Shown: piece after piece, positions 11,701 through 23,381 of the stretch
How the letters are laid out: each line of letters opens with the position of its first letter
Position numbering within the stretch: position 1 is the stretch's first letter
Source: Hyaloscypha bicolor E
Lineage: Eukaryota > Ascomycota > Leotiomycetes > Helotiales > Hyaloscyphaceae
DNA length: 64,000 nucleotides
Direction: 5' to 3'
NCBI RefSeq assembly: GCF_002865645.1
Contig: NW_020194585.1
Coordinates: forward strand, 310,001 to 374,000
The notes under the pieces: generated by a model
What the model was told of the DNA's origin: nothing
The model's input: the letters and a program-made list of their open reading frames with translations, nothing else
The model's database searches: none
Position numbers and translations under genes: made by a program

Positions 11701-11835
11701 AGGCTCCGAATTTCGTTCTCCTATGATTGCAAAATCCTCACAATCACCCAAAATCAACAAGCACAATCACAACCTGAACATCTCGGAGTCCTCAACCCTG
11801 CTCTTTCACACTTAATACTGCATTAGCCAGTTATA
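8754..11835. other. Long gap without a convincing gene
   Basis: Several open stretches of 60-165 codons exist on both strands, but none shows a recognisable domain, intron structure or codon pattern that I can defend. The longest is an antisense frame across the tandem duplication at 8905-9240. The last 200 bp (about 11630-11835) are C/A- and C/T-rich and look like the promoter and leader of the next gene. Confidence 0.5.
8905..9240. repeat. Imperfect tandem duplication, period about 152 bp
   Basis: The segment around 8946 (GAGCAAGGGGTAATGG...) recurs at 9098 with substitutions, followed in both units by matching blocks ending in a CT-rich run with TTCAACTTC. A third partial unit begins near 9209. 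It is about two and a quarter diverged copies. Confidence 0.65.
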
Positions 11836-13349
11836 ATGGAATCTCGTTGTCTTGCCACGCTACTGGAAAAGGGCCTCGAGAGCAACGCAACTAGTACTGC
11901 TTCTCTACCATCCCAAGTCACGTCACTCGCAGAAGAAAAATCTCAACCTCTCCTCATCACGTGCCCTCTTCCGGCAGAGAGGGTCGATGAGAAGCCTTTC
12001 CGGAAGCTTCGACATGCCATCCTCACCGTGTACTACCGCCTCTTCACGCTCGTTATCGTGGCCAACATCATCGGACTTGTATTCATCGACCACCGTCACC
12101 GTGACAATACTTCATATGTCAAGGTCAGTTCTAGCGTGCGTCTTCATACCTATTCTTTACTAATGCGGACACCAAGATTATCTCGTCTGCTGCTTCTGGT
12201 AATCTCTTCGTCGCCGTTGCCATGCGTCAGGACTACATTATCAACTTCCTCTGTGAGGTCTTCGCTGCAACTCCCAAGAGCACACCACTCCGGATTCGTC
12301 GCATCCTGGCTAAAGTCTTTGAATTCGGTGGCGTCCACTCAAGTGCTGCGATCTGCTCCACTGCGTGGTTCGTACGCCTCGCAATCCATCTCACCGTGAG
12401 CTTTGAGAACGGCAACCTACGCAACATTCCAGTCCTCGCACTTGCTTACGTTCTCCTGCTACTCTTCACTGCCATTGTCGTTTTCGCCCATCCAAAGATT
12501 CGCCAAAAGAACCACAACACCTTCGAACGCATCCATCGCTTCGCTGGTTGGATGTGTAGCATGATCTTCTGGACACTGATCGTTCTCACTGCGAAAGCGC
12601 TGTCAGAAGCGCCAGGCGCCGAGCATACACCCATCTACATCCTCATCCGCCTGCCTTCGTTCTGGTTGCTCTCTCTCAACACCATACACAGTGTGGTCCC
12701 CTGGCTTCGCCTGCGCAGATGGGAAGCTACACCGGAAGTGATGTCACCTCACGCCCTTCGTCTCCACCTCAAGGCCAATATTGCAGATTTCTACACCATT
12801 CGCATTTCTGACAGTCCTCTTAGCGAATGGCACTCGTTCGCGTGCTTCGTCGACGCCAGGCCCCGAAATGGGAGCACGAACTCCGTGGTCATCTCTCGTG
12901 CTGGAGATTGGACGGCAAAGACAATCGCCGACCCCAAGCCCTTCTACTGGACCCGTGGCTTGCCAACAAGAGGTGTTCTCTACATGTCGCTCATATTCAG
13001 AAGTGTTGTCTTGGTCACTACCGGAAGCGGCATCGGACCCTGCCTCAACCTCCTTGCCATGAACCCCTCCACCCGCCCATCTGTCCGCGTTTTCTGGTCG
13101 ACGCCAAACCCGCTCAAGACCTTCGGCGCGGAGATCGTTGGCAACGTCCGAGCAGCAGATCCTAACGCCGTTATTTGGGACACCAGGCAGTTTGGCCGAC
13201 CTGACATGGCTGCAGTGACGTGGCAGTTGCTGAAGGAGTCAGGGGCGGAAGCTGTCTTCTGCATCAGCAATCCGAAGGTTACGAAGTTAGTCATTTATGC
13301 GATGGAGAGTCGTGGTGTTGCTGCCTATGGACCGATCTTTGATTCTTAG
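11836..13349 (+). CDS. TmpA-like integral membrane protein (ferric-reductase-like fold)
   Basis: Two exons, 11836-12123 and 12177-13349, joined over a 53-bp GTCAGT..AAG intron with a CTAAT branch point; product 486 residues. An N-terminal cytoplasmic tail is followed by a membrane segment (about 63-84) and several more (about 153-270) that include His-containing helices (GGVHSS, ERIHRFAGW, NTIHSVVPW). The soluble C-terminal half has TTGSGIGPCL (377-386), a glycine-rich nucleotide-binding-like loop, and VFWSTPNPLKTFG. This layout matches fungal proteins related to Aspergillus TmpA, a membrane oxidoreductase-like protein linked to conidiation, and to the C-terminal region of some NRPS-like reductases. 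The electron donor and acceptor are unknown. Here it stands alone, with no adenylation domain nearby. Family call good; function inferred. Confidence 0.85.
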
Positions 13350-15361
13350 ATGGTACATTGGGAGTTGCATAGCTTGCATTGCTTCAAGATGACACAGAGA
13401 TGATATTGAATGTCCGACGTTGCAAAGCTACACGGGCTATACGTAGATGCGAATAAATAGCGCGATAGGGCGTCAATTTCCTAGCACAATATACTTTCGT
13501 GCTGAGGGGAGGGGCAGGAGGGAGCTCAAGTGAAGTCAAGATTGTGGCGCAAGCCAGCAAGCCACGACTGCAGCTCTTCGGCCTCGATGCAGCCCTTCGG
13601 ACAAGACGTCATCCGTCCCGGCTTCAATCTTTTCGTCCTCGGGATTGCGTTCAGCCTCGTGTTTTGAGGCTGATCTTGACTTTTCGTTGTCCCATTGCGT
13701 TTGCGTTTATTGACGTTCCCTCATTGTGCGTATCAAATTTCTCTGTGCTTGCGATGGATTCGAGCAACACCGGGCAAAAACGTCTTGAAGGACAGATCTT
13801 AGCGATTTAAATCAGCTCAAGTCCTTAACCCTGTGATTCCTCTTTGCTTTTCGAAGACAGATTCTGATCTCCAGGTTGTCATTCGGCTCGGGATTCTTGG
13901 CTCGCGGTGGTGGGTGGAGATGCGGATGTCTCAGCCACGCTCCCATTCGTTGGAAGTGGCGGACGAGGTCTGAGGTTTGGGTTTGGAGTGGAGCTGCGGC
14001 TGCAGCTGTCAGAATTACAAGGTGTTATGGGAATCAAATGTACTTGTAGCGAGACCGCCACAGGCAGGGTGTGAAAGCTAAATGAAAAGCTCGTGTTGTT
14101 GACTTTTCTGGTCTGTGCCAGCCCGGAACCCTCCCCCGGGCCTCGCTACATTTAATTCCCATAAGACGTTGTACCTGAGGTGTTCTGGAACGAACGTCTG
14201 TCTGTTCATTTTGCACGTCCACCTACCTGCGCTCAGGCCGATTCAAAGAATCGGTGGCGACACGGGGGATCGTCATCTTCAAGACGACACCCGCACCAGG
14301 AGGACAAGTATGATCTCCGCCAAGAATACCGGGCACTTCACCGTAAACTCTGCATTGCGTACATTGATGCGAGTTAGGGTTCAAGGCATGATTAAACGTT
14401 CCTTTTCCTCAGATTCAGATCTCGAAAGGTTCGATTCTTTTACGAGATGTGATTTGCTGATTGTTTCACGTGGACGGAAATAGCATAGTGTTCAGGTACG
14501 GGACAAACCTTGGCGTGCAGGGGCTGCTTGGACGGAGCTGTGAAACGGGGACGAGACTCGGCTATGGCGCATTCAGGGGCAGGAATGCTGCGTTCTTTTT
14601 CTCTATTGGGGGGTTTTGGGCAGCAAAAGACGAGATTCATAGAGCACGAGCAGCACGCCAATGGAATTGCTTATGGAGGGTTGTGGGTGTTGAGATGTGA
14701 TTGAAGGGCAGAAGCGTTGCAAGGAGCGGGGATTTCCAATTTCTCATCTCATCAAATATCTCACTGCAGCGAAGCCGCGTCTTTTCTCGTGCCAGGGCTG
14801 AAAACCCAAGCCCTGAGCCCTCAACGTGTGGTGTTCCTAGTGGGCCGAGCCGCTGAGAGGCTGCTGTTGCCCCTGCATCCCCGACGCCGATTCGGGACGC
14901 CGCCGAACGCCACGCCCCTCAGTGCCCTCAGCGCCGCCCGCCAAGCAGCCACTCGCAAGCATGTGCTCGCGCGTTGACAAACCTTTTGAAGGGTCTTTGA
15001 CAGGGGCCAGGACTATCTTTCTCCGGAAACGGTGGTGACAGGCGTGGTTCAGACGTTTTGGAAACGGGGTGGGTCCACGCTGGCTGCAGTTTCGCGGCAG
15101 GGTGTCTTGGGACTCTTGGCGTACGTCGGGCTGGATCTCCTGAAGCTCGCGTTTGAACGGTCTGGGCTCATTCATCTCTTGTATATATTTCTCTGCAGTC
15201 CACTCTTCCTTTCTGTTTGGTTTTGTTTCTCGATTTCCTCCGGACACTTGATTGTGGGGTTCGATCTTGCATCTCTCAGTTCACTATTCTCTCTTTTCAC
15301 CGTGCACGTTACATTCGTTCGAGACTCCAAGAGGGAAAGAACAGGAAGAAAGAAGCTCAAG
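13350..15361. other. Intergenic, no recognised gene
   Basis: Only short overlapping open stretches are present (none convincing). The last 200 bp, with CT-rich tracts around 15180-15360, look like the leader of the bestrophin-like gene. Confidence 0.5.
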
Positions 15362-17069
15362 ATGGCAGAGGAAATGGCTGCTCCCGCCTCTGGCGCCCCT
15401 CCGGCAGCTACAGACCACGAGTTCACATCCCACCAGGAAGGACCAGCGCCTGTCCCATTAAACAATGCATCTCGCAGATCGACCCTTTCGAAAAGCTACC
15501 TCGATGTCAATGTCAGGGGCACGACGACGCCGCATAGTGTCAATCGGCACTCACATATGGGGGACATTGCTCTGGAGAATTACTTCGTGTGTTTCTCCAA
15601 CCTGCAATTTCAGTGCAGGAAGCTTTGCGGAGAGCGGTGCTGATGAAAAGGACAGGTCGGACCCCGAGATATGGACGCCCACTCGAAACTGCCGTATTTC
15701 CTGCGATTGCATGGCAGTGTTATGCCGAGGATGATACTGCCGCTGTTCCTTGTAGGAGGCTGGGCGACATGTATTACCTGCATTTCGAAATTCGTTAAAC
15801 CTCGTTCGTCTCCTCTTCCTCAACTCAGCCCAACTCCGGCCGGCTAATTATTCCAGTGGTCGTCAATCCCGTTCTCCTTACCATCCTCGGTTTTGTGGTC
15901 GGTTTGGCGCTGTCGTTTAGGAGTAGTTCTGCTTATGAACGGTAAGCTGAAAGCTTTGTCGAGGGTTGGGAGTAGGAGCTGATACTTAAAACAGTTACTC
16001 CGACGGCCGCAAATCGTGGGCCACCCTCTCCGTCCAGTCTCGAAACCTCGCCCGCTACATCTGGGTCCACATCAGCGAACGCCCCGAAAACTCCAAAGAC
16101 GACCTCCTCTCAAAAGTCACAGCCATTAACCTCATCCTCGCCTTCGCCGTCTCGCTCAAGCACAAGCTCCGCTTCGAGCCCTTTGCCCATTATCAGGACC
16201 TGGCGAGCCTGATCGGACATCTGGATACATACGCGAAGGGCGCAACGAAAGAGCACTTGGACGAGGGCAAGATGACGCCGTGGAAACGAGTGGGCAATTA
16301 TCTCGGCATGAGCATGGCGCAGAGTAATCCGCGGAAGGCGATCAAGAGGGCTGATAAGCCGCTCGGAAACCTGCCGCTTGAGATCCTGACCTATCTTTCT
16401 TGCTACATCGAGGAAGCGAATGCGAATGGGACGCTCAAGAGTCCGATTGTCTGTGGGCAAATCAGTAAGTCTTCCCCCAATCCCCCCCCTTTCTTTTCTG
16501 CTCGGATGTGCTGTCAAAATTTTGGGAGTTTGGATGGGCTGACTTTGGGTATAGTGACCTCGCTCGCAGCGCTCACCGACACCCAATCCTCTGCCGAGCG
16601 CGTCCTCACCACGCCCCTCCCCGTCGGCTACAACATCCTGATCTCCCAAATCGTACTCCTCTACATCTACCTGCTCCCCTTCCAGCTCTTCAACACGCTG
16701 GACTGGATCACCATCCCCGGCACCCTGGCCGCGGCATACATCATCATCGGGCTCGCGGCCATCGGGAACGAGCTCGAGAACCCGTTCGGCAACGATGTCA
16801 ACGATTTGCCGCTTGATAGCTACTGTGCGGAGCTGAAGAGGGAGCTGGATACGTTGACGTCGGTACCGGCGCCTAAGTTTGGGGACGTGGTTATGGGGAG
16901 GGGTGGAGGAGAGAACTTGGTGCTGTGGCCGCTGAGTCAGAGTGGGGCGGCGGATTGGCGGGAGAGGAGCGAGAAGGATATTAGGAGTGCGTTGAGGGCG
17001 AAGGTTATGGTCAACGTGGGGATGGGCAGTGGGAGTGGCTCGATTGATGGGCAGACTTTGGGCGCGTGA
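15362..17069 (+). CDS. Bestrophin-like (UPF0187) membrane channel protein
   Basis: Five exons: 15362-15586, 15656-15803, 15857-15941, 15995-16464 and 16555-17069, giving 480 residues in one continuous frame. The core FRSSSAYERYSDGRKSW (about 146-162) is the signature of the bestrophin/YneE family. Hydrophobic segments lie at about 95-115 (ILPLFLVGGWATCITCISKF), 127-145 and in the C-terminal half (ILISQIVLLYIYLLPFQLF). The conserved IGNELENPFGND acidic turn, related to the calcium-clasp region of bestrophins, is also present. The family forms pentameric anion channels; in fungi the localisation is mostly unknown. The second intron has an unusual GTTCGT donor, chosen because it keeps the frame, so that junction is the least certain. 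A long antisense frame over exons 4-5 is a shadow. Confidence 0.9.
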
Positions 17070-18132
17070 AAAGGGGAGAGAATTCCGTGGTCTTGGGAGT
17101 GGAAAAAGCATGGGTTAGTTAAATTGATAGCATAATCAGGAGCGGGGCATATAGCGTGGGCGTTTTGTAATGTTTGAGAAGACATGATTTGGAAATTTGT
17201 AGAGTGTGACGGCTGGCATAACTGCATGATTTGCCGCAAATATAACACGAGAGGAAACGTGCCCAAAACTCAGAAAGTTCAACGCGAAAGAGAGAAAGTG
17301 GGAAGTGAGGAAGGTGCGATTGTATTTGTGCTCCTCGTTTGTGAACCGTGACACAGGAAGGCGCGTCCCACAAACAATTGCAATGAGAAATCTCTCAAGC
17401 AAGAAAACTGAAGAAGGGAAGCAGACTCCCCTCATAAAGCAAAGCAAAACTAAAAGCAAGCCCAAGGCTGAGCTATTTAAGGCTCGCACGTAACACAATG
17501 TATATATGTGATAATAGAAACTCGCTTTGCACATCCCCTCCATCCAGGTACCTTACCGTACTTCTCCCTCCCACAACCTTGTTCCATCCAACGAACGCAT
17601 ACTATGACAGCACATTTCCAGCGCTGGATCTTGCGCACATTTTCAATTCATTGGAGTCGATGAGAGCGTGCAGTCTAAAAGCAGAGAATTTTTTTCAGGG
17701 TGTTTGAGGGAAGCATGTGCGGGGAGCCGAGACTAAGACGTAATAGAAATTCCCCCTTTGCGATAGAGGGGTATAGAGCAATTTTAGGGCCTGAGGGAGA
17801 TGCAGCGATGAGGAACATGTTCTTAGGGTGTTCTGGAAGGGCTGGGATGATGCTATTTCCATTTTTGTGTGAGGTTCTGGGTTCTGCGTTGTAGGAAAGG
17901 AGGAGGGAGAAGGACGTGAAGGAGAGGTATGATGGTGGGGTTTTGGAGGAGAGCAAGCAGTGCTTGAAGATTTGAGATTTGTTGAAGGAGGGTGGGTGAT
18001 GAGATATGAGGCGAGGAAGAATAAATTTTGGTACGCCCTGTTGGAGAGGGTTTGAGTGATTAGAGATGTGAGGAGGTGAGGTGTGTGAGAGTGAGAGTGG
18101 GTCGCGAAGTGAAGTTTCTTTTGCGATGCCTA
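17070..18132. other. Intergenic, no supported gene
   Basis: A 170-codon antisense open stretch (18187-17675) begins inside the neighbouring MITE and is low in complexity, so I do not call it. Otherwise there is only AT-moderate spacer and probable 3' sequence of the bestrophin-like gene. Confidence 0.5.
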
Positions 18133-18605
18133 CAGTGAGTGGCCACATGTCTGTCCGACTCGCGAAAATCACACCAAAAACGGCCAAAACGCCTCCTATA
18201 ATTTTTCAAAAATCTAGCGCCTTCTTAAATTAAAATAATAATACTTTTAACCCACGATCAATAATTACTTTTTATTACATATACTCAAATATAGGTCTCT
18301 TTGAGGTTTATCTCTATGTATAATGTAACTTATTAATTTTCACTTTTTGATTTTCTCGATTTTCTCGCTTATTTACATAGTAAATCCGCGAAGTTATAAA
18401 AGTGCTCGGTATTATTTGATTTTATAGCCTGAAAAGGGATAAAATGCAAAATTCTAAGTAAGTAGAAGTGTGTATTTAGTAAATCTGGCTTAAATCCAAG
18501 AATCTAAGGTAAATATAAGAACGCCCTCCGGCCAAAACTGCCCAGGGCAATATAGGCGTTTTGGTGTAAAACAGCCCAATCGGACAGACATGTGGCCACC
18601 CACTG
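18133..18605. mobile_element. TA-flanked MITE with CAGTGRGTGGCCACATG ends
   Basis: The two ends are inverted copies over the first 26 bp (one mismatch) with further patches inside (ACACCAAAA, GGCCAAAAC). TA flanks both ends (18131-18132 and 18606-18607). The interior is AT-rich and non-coding. The structure fits a non-autonomous Tc1/mariner-type element, and it is a different family from the MITE at 8052-8753. Confidence 0.82.
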
Positions 18606-19155
18606 TATGCCGAGCATGTGCCGAAATCTGGGGTGTTTAGCGAGGGGGACAGGGACTTTTCAGGGGAAGTAAAGAAAGGAGGCAAGGAGGTATCTTTCCG
18701 TCTTACCATCGCAAGGGACCCTCTCCGACTGACCGATATTTCTGCATTTATTTACCTGGTATAGTCTAGGCTGGACCAAAATTCATAAATCGTTAATGGA
18801 GAATTGAGATCAGGCTTCCAATTTGATGCTTCGTGTATCCTAGCGACTTCTGTCAAATTCATATTTATCTTGAAATTGGAACATATAAGATTATATCTTT
18901 TGAATTGTCATCACTCTCATTAATTATCTTAACTGTTGAGCATTAAAACCATCCCTCATTCAAGAGAACTGTCACGTGCTGCGCACAGGCGTACATATAG
19001 CTTCTTTACCGCCCTTAGGGCACCATCATTCTTACATATTTATACAATACACACCACATTCCACCCCCACAGCTTGTCCAGGCGGTGACAAGAACCTTCA
19101 TAAACTTAACCCTATTCGCCTGCCATTGATATTATTCTGCTATATCATCTGCTGA
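18606..19155. other. Intergenic, no recognised gene
   Basis: AT-moderate spacer between the MITE and the 3' end of the minus-strand membrane protein gene. No coding signal was seen. Confidence 0.6.
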
Positions 19156-20688
19156 TCAAACCCATCTCCCATCTTCGCCTTGCATACTGACCATTTTGTA
19201 CGGCTCTACAAAATTGCTGACTTTGATCGCTTCCATCCGATCACTTTGGCCACTTTGATTCACTTGATGATGTGCCATCGCTTGTCTCCTCTCCTACTTA
19301 AGCATTAGCAAGCACAGAACAGTTCCCTGCATTCAATTTATGATGACTCACCGAGTACTTCATCCTAACGTCATACCATACCTTTAGAATCCCCGCAATC
19401 CCAATGATGAATGGAATGAGCTGGCCGGTGGACTTGATAGTGTAAACATCAGAGACATTATTCCATTTCAGGGTGAGTTCAATTGCCAAAATTGAGTAGA
19501 TCAGGGCGATCAAGTGGAAAAGCGAAGCAAAAGCTTGTTCCGACCATGCTCGGCGATATGGCGATGGACTAGCAAGACCAAGGATCAGTTACTTCTTCAT
19601 TTTCCAAATTTCTCAGAATGTCGGAGAGGCAATAAAAGATACGCTGGCGAGTGGGAAATATCTATGACTGACCTCCCGGGTGTTTCTACAGAGATAAGAG
19701 CATCCCAAACCAAAAGTAGATACCTATAGCTGATCTTGATGCGGCCCCTGATTGAGGCAACATCTGATACTGACGCTCCCGACATTGAATCTTCAGCACG
19801 CAAATTCTCTTGTGATTCAGCATACAACTCGTCAAACCTGCGTCCAAATTCCGCATAACTGTTCAAGGGAGGCCGAAACGATATCTGATGTCTCTTTATA
19901 GTGGGCTCTGCTCTAACGATCATATGGTCAATAGTGATCTCCTCGATATAGGCGGAGACGACCTCGGAGGAAGGGACGGAGCAATGGTATCTTAAAACCT
20001 GTCGAAGTGCTTCCTGCTGCTCTCGGTTGATTGTGTTCTTGCAAGCTAGCTCTGGGGAGATCGAAGGTAGAGCAATATCTTCAGCGCTTGCCCTCTGTGT
20101 CTTGTAATTCCATATCGTCCGCGCAAGATTGAGAATAGGTTTTCTGTGCGTATAAGCCATCATGTATAATCCGACAGCAGCCATATAGATTAAGAACGCA
20201 GCGCAAAATATACTGGCTCTTTGAAAGTCTTTTGCCGGTATTTTCGTAAATAGAAAGACGGTGGTACCGCAAGGACTAGGATTGAATCGATTTCCAGATT
20301 TTCCGTGGATCCAAAACCAGAAGCCGTATATTTCTACCGCGAGAACTATACCGTTCGCAAATAGTCGTCGCCAGAGCCTGGAAGCCCGTGGCTTCTTGCT
20401 CCTCGGTCGGTAGCCTCGCACACTGAAGAACCCACCAAATAACATATAGAGTATGATAACAACTTCGACGGGATATGATTGTACATGATCGAATGTGAGG
20501 ACGAAGACTGCGATCATGAGCGCAAAAGAGAAAATAATGTAGGCGTTAGATAAATCGTTAGAGCCTTTTAGGTGAAAGTAAACTGCGATTTGCGAAGTGA
20601 TCCACTGGAAATAGACACCCAATCTTATGCCCAAGCCGTAGAGGGCCAAATTACCGGAGAAACCACACTGTTGCATGTCTTGGTCCAT
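19156..20688 (-). CDS. Fungal multispanning membrane protein of unknown function
   Basis: Three exons, 20688-19673, 19568-19352 and 19293-19156, with introns of 104 bp (GTCAGT..TAG) and 58 bp (GTGAGT..TAG, branch GCTAATG); product 456 residues. The start has a strong context (GCCATGG). The N-terminus carries CGFSGNLALYGLGIRLGVY, a motif I associate with fungal membrane proteins of unknown function. About seven hydrophobic segments follow, with a cytoplasmic loop of about 150 residues (about 205-340) before the last helices (FHLIALIYSILAIELTL, LIPFIIGIAGILKVWY). The second intron and the 45-residue hydrophilic tail are a reasonable but unproven choice; without them translation runs 27 codons past that donor and stops at 19298. 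A related GFSG motif occurs in the membrane protein at 56198-58130. Confidence 0.78.
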
Positions 20689-21054
20689 GGCAATAAGCAC
20701 TGCAAGCAAGTAATCATGAGCATAGGGAAAGGATGAGGATGGGGATGGAAGACAGACAGACGACGACTCTAAGAAAAATATTAGTTTGAGGTGGCGAAGT
20801 TTTCAGCTCCTGCAAGCCACGTCACTCCCACGAATCAGCCATCACCAGTTTTCAGCCTCATAAAGTAGAAGTTTACAACTTAATTTGGACAGAAAAAGCT
20901 AAATAATGAGGGTTTCAAAGTAGAAATTCCCTTCTCAGTGGAACACTTGCTTAAGAAGAGAAATTGGACGAGCTATTAGGTCCAATAATACTTTTTAGTA
21001 TAATAAGCTTATGAAGTGGTCCCTGTGCTAAAATAATCTGGCTATTTTCAGACC
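20689..21054. other. Intergenic
   Basis: Upstream region of the membrane protein gene. No other feature is supported. Confidence 0.5.
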
Positions 21055-21270
21055 TTATGAACATGCTCCCCGAGAGCTAGAGGGGATATTTGAACCGTTT
21101 TGACAACCTCCAGGACGCGAGAGAAATTTGCACGGAACTTTTGCGCGGGAGTCTAAAGGCGCTTGAGGAGAGCTTTTGATTTCCTCATAAATGAAGTTGC
21201 AAGAGCATCCGATCCGACAAGATCCCTGAGCGAAGAACCTGCACGGTCTCATCTTATTCAGCGCCATCAT
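21055..21270 (-). pseudogene. CCCH zinc-finger protein remnant
   Basis: The 71-residue frame begins MMALNKMRPCRFFAQGSC and contains one CCCH finger pattern in which the final His is Tyr (C-x7-C-x5-C-x3-Y). A second finger begins PCKFLSRPGGCQNGS, but its third Cys is missing and the frame is then lost; the expected finger residues partly continue in another frame. Known CCCH fingers bind RNA. This is an N-terminal stump with no downstream domain, in an area of repeats, so I judge it a degraded gene copy. Confidence 0.6.
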
Positions 21271-21395
21271 GCCATGGGTCGTGAGGGTTGAAAGGTCGAG
21301 CTCGTGTTCAAAGCCTGGAGTTACAGTTCACGTAGATTGCTCTCGGTCGTTGGGCCGAAAAATTGGTCCACGAACCGGAAGGTGATTCACGTGTA

Positions 21396-21436
21396 CGAAG
21401 ATTGCGGCATAAAGTAACGGGATTACAGGGCATTTA
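21396..21436. repeat. Lone copy of a transposon terminal repeat
   Basis: ACGAAGATTGCGGCATAAAG and the following TAACGGGATTACA match, with a few transitions, the 30-bp inverted repeats of the element at 44495-44911. No inverted partner was found within about 1 kb, so this is a solo or truncated end. Confidence 0.6.
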
Positions 21437-21634
21437 CGCTCGCGTAGGGGTCTTAGCGGACTCCAGGGTGTGGTTTAACGTACTGCGCCCGCTATAAAGG
21501 TCTGGAGCTTTTTTGCTCTTGAGAATAGCAGTAAGGTGCAAGCTTTCTGAAGCTTTCGCTTTTGAGGGTTGGTTTATTTGATATCCTTCACAGGATTGAA
21601 CGGTCTTGCTTTGAAGGTAAAGCGGGAGAGATCT

Positions 21635-21860
21635 TGATGTCGGTCGATCCGAGGCTATACGATGCCTTGTAGAGGCTCGTATGGAAGGTAACCAAGAGCT
21701 AGGAGGAAGTCCTAATGCTAGTCGGTTCGAGGTCGTATAATACCTCGTAGGGACTCGAATGGAGGAGGATCAGGAGGCTAGGGAGGGGGAGGCCCCAATG
21801 CTGGTCGATTCGAGGTTGTATGATACCTTGTAGGACTCGAATGGAGGATCGGGCGCTAAA
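21635..21860. repeat. Tandem repeat, about three units of 80-82 bp
   Basis: Units starting near 21640, 21721 and 21803 share GGTCGATTCGAGG, then GTATRATACCTTGTAG, then GACTCGAATGGA, with substitutions. Between them lies a purine-rich segment (AGGAGGCTAGGG). Confidence 0.7.
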
Positions 21861-22211
21861 GGCGAGCTTTGAATACCGTCTTCGTAAGGGACCTTCCACC
21901 TTGCTTTCCAAGCCCTGAATACCATATCCGTGACAGCAATGTCTCACCGGACGAAGAAATAGTAGGGTAAATAGCGGTCAGATTCGCCTACCCCTGTTAT
22001 TTTCGCCCTATACCTGCCATTTTGAAATAATTAGAACGATCTAATACCGGTATTATCCAGAATAAGGAATAGTCTAGACTACAGTCTGAGACTATAGTTT
22101 AATTAAAAAAAAAAATCAGAATGCGATCTCATTTAAATGAACTAGACTAAGGGTACTCAGAACTAGACTAGACTGTAATAAAAATATCCAGACTATAATT
22201 TAGATCATAAT
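21861..22211. other. Spacer between tandem repeat and LTR element
   Basis: Increasingly AT-rich. CCAGAATAAGGAATAGTC near 22065 resembles, in inverted orientation and with G-to-A changes, the segment near 32045-32075 on the other side of the retrotransposon. This could mean that the retrotransposon landed in an older inverted-repeat element. No gene. Confidence 0.4.
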
Positions 22212-22538
22212 TGTGAGGCACGTAATAGCAGGGTAATGCACAAGTAGTCAAGGTAAGTAAGCTGCAGAGTGACGCTTGCAAGTGTAACTAATTCCAAGAA
22301 TTGATTCTAGCAAAAGACTAATTAATACCTCTTTCCAAAGCTAGAAGCGTCTTCCTATATATTCCCTAGTACTTAGCCAAGCCTGCAAAGCACTTTACTT
22401 AACTAGGAAATATAATCCCATGCAATCCGTATAATTCTGATTACCTGTATAATTCCGATCGCAAGCTTTACCTAAAATAGGAAACTAGATTTATAATATC
22501 TAATATCTATCTATATACTATTACATATATCTATTATA
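22212..22538 (-). repeat. 3' LTR of the gypsy-type element
   Basis: Begins TGTGAGGCA and ends CTATTATA in plus-strand coordinates; 327 bp, the same length as its partner at 31450-31776. It is the less mutated copy: where the two differ in the first 160 bp, this one nearly always keeps G or C. Confidence 0.93.
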
Positions 22539-22552
22539 TTAATCCCCCCTCT
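22539..22552 (-). other. Polypurine tract next to the 3' LTR
   Basis: On the minus strand the bases entering the LTR read AGGGGGGATTAA. A purine run at this place primes plus-strand DNA synthesis in LTR retrotransposons and fixes the element's orientation. Confidence 0.75.
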
Positions 22553-23306
22553 AGGCCCTTGTCTCTAAAAGGCCTGAGAGAACTGCAAATAGCTTTATAG
22601 ATAATTCTCTAAAACTTTTCCGACTACTAGTTCTTTCTAAAAACTTCTTATAATTATCTTATTATTACGCCAGGTAATAGAATTAAAGATATAGTTTACT
22701 AATCCTATCCGGTTAACTTGCAAATCGCCTCTAGTAATTCCCTCTTATAAAAGTAGTACAGATATAGTATATACTATTAGATATAAAGCTCTTCCGGTCT
22801 TCTAATTAGTTTATAAATCCTAACTTAGCCTCTATTTCTAAATAAATTATTATTCTATAGGCCTAAGAGCTTAGAAAAGTTAATCTAATCTTCTAGTTCG
22901 TTTATAAATTTTTTCTTTAGAACTTTCTGGGTATTTCTAGTATAGAGCTAATTCCGAATTTGTAATTACTATTTAAGAAAAGGGTATTATAAAAAGGCAT
23001 TTTCTTTTCTACTAACTAATCTTCTCTTTCCTTAACTATAATACTATATCTAGCTCCTTCTTGTCCCTTGCCCTCTTTCTTTAAGCCTTCTTTAAGCTCT
23101 GTTAAGCTTTTTTAAGCTTTATTTAAGCTTTATTTAAGTTCTTTTCTAATTTTCTTTTTTATTTCTTTATTTATTAAGATAAATACTTCTCTTAATATTT
23201 ATTAGCCTATTACTATTTATTTGGCTAATATTTCTATATCCTTAATTCGCTCTTATTATCTTTAATATTTCAAGAATATTACTAAGTTTCCTGATTTTAC
23301 TTAATA

Positions 23307-23381
23307 GCCGGTGCCCCTCCCACGCGCTTCGCTTGTGGTCGGGATAAGCAAGTATCTCGTTTAACCAAGTGTCCTATCGAG
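23307..23381 (+). repeat. Left inverted repeat of the pogo-type element
   Basis: 75 bp, paired with 25761-25835. It contains GGTCGGGATAAGCAAGT and ACCAAGTGTCCTATCGAG, which recur inverted at the right end. Confidence 0.92.

Noticed and set aside
15032..15361. Upstream in-frame extension of the bestrophin-like protein
   Set aside because: The region is CT-rich leader-like sequence; the ATG at 15362 follows the usual CAAG context and starts the natural N-terminus.
16110..17111. 333-codon open frame on the minus strand
   Set aside because: It is antisense to the two long exons of the bestrophin-like gene, has Arg/Pro-rich composition typical of a shadow frame, and has no domain.
17675..18187. 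170-codon minus-strand frame next to a MITE
   Set aside because: It starts within the MITE terminal repeat, is Ser/Pro/His-rich from a purine-rich plus strand, and shows no domain or conserved motif.
21635..21860. CRISPR-like array
   Set aside because: The three units are diverged whole-unit tandem repeats without constant repeats and unique spacers, and the genome is fungal.
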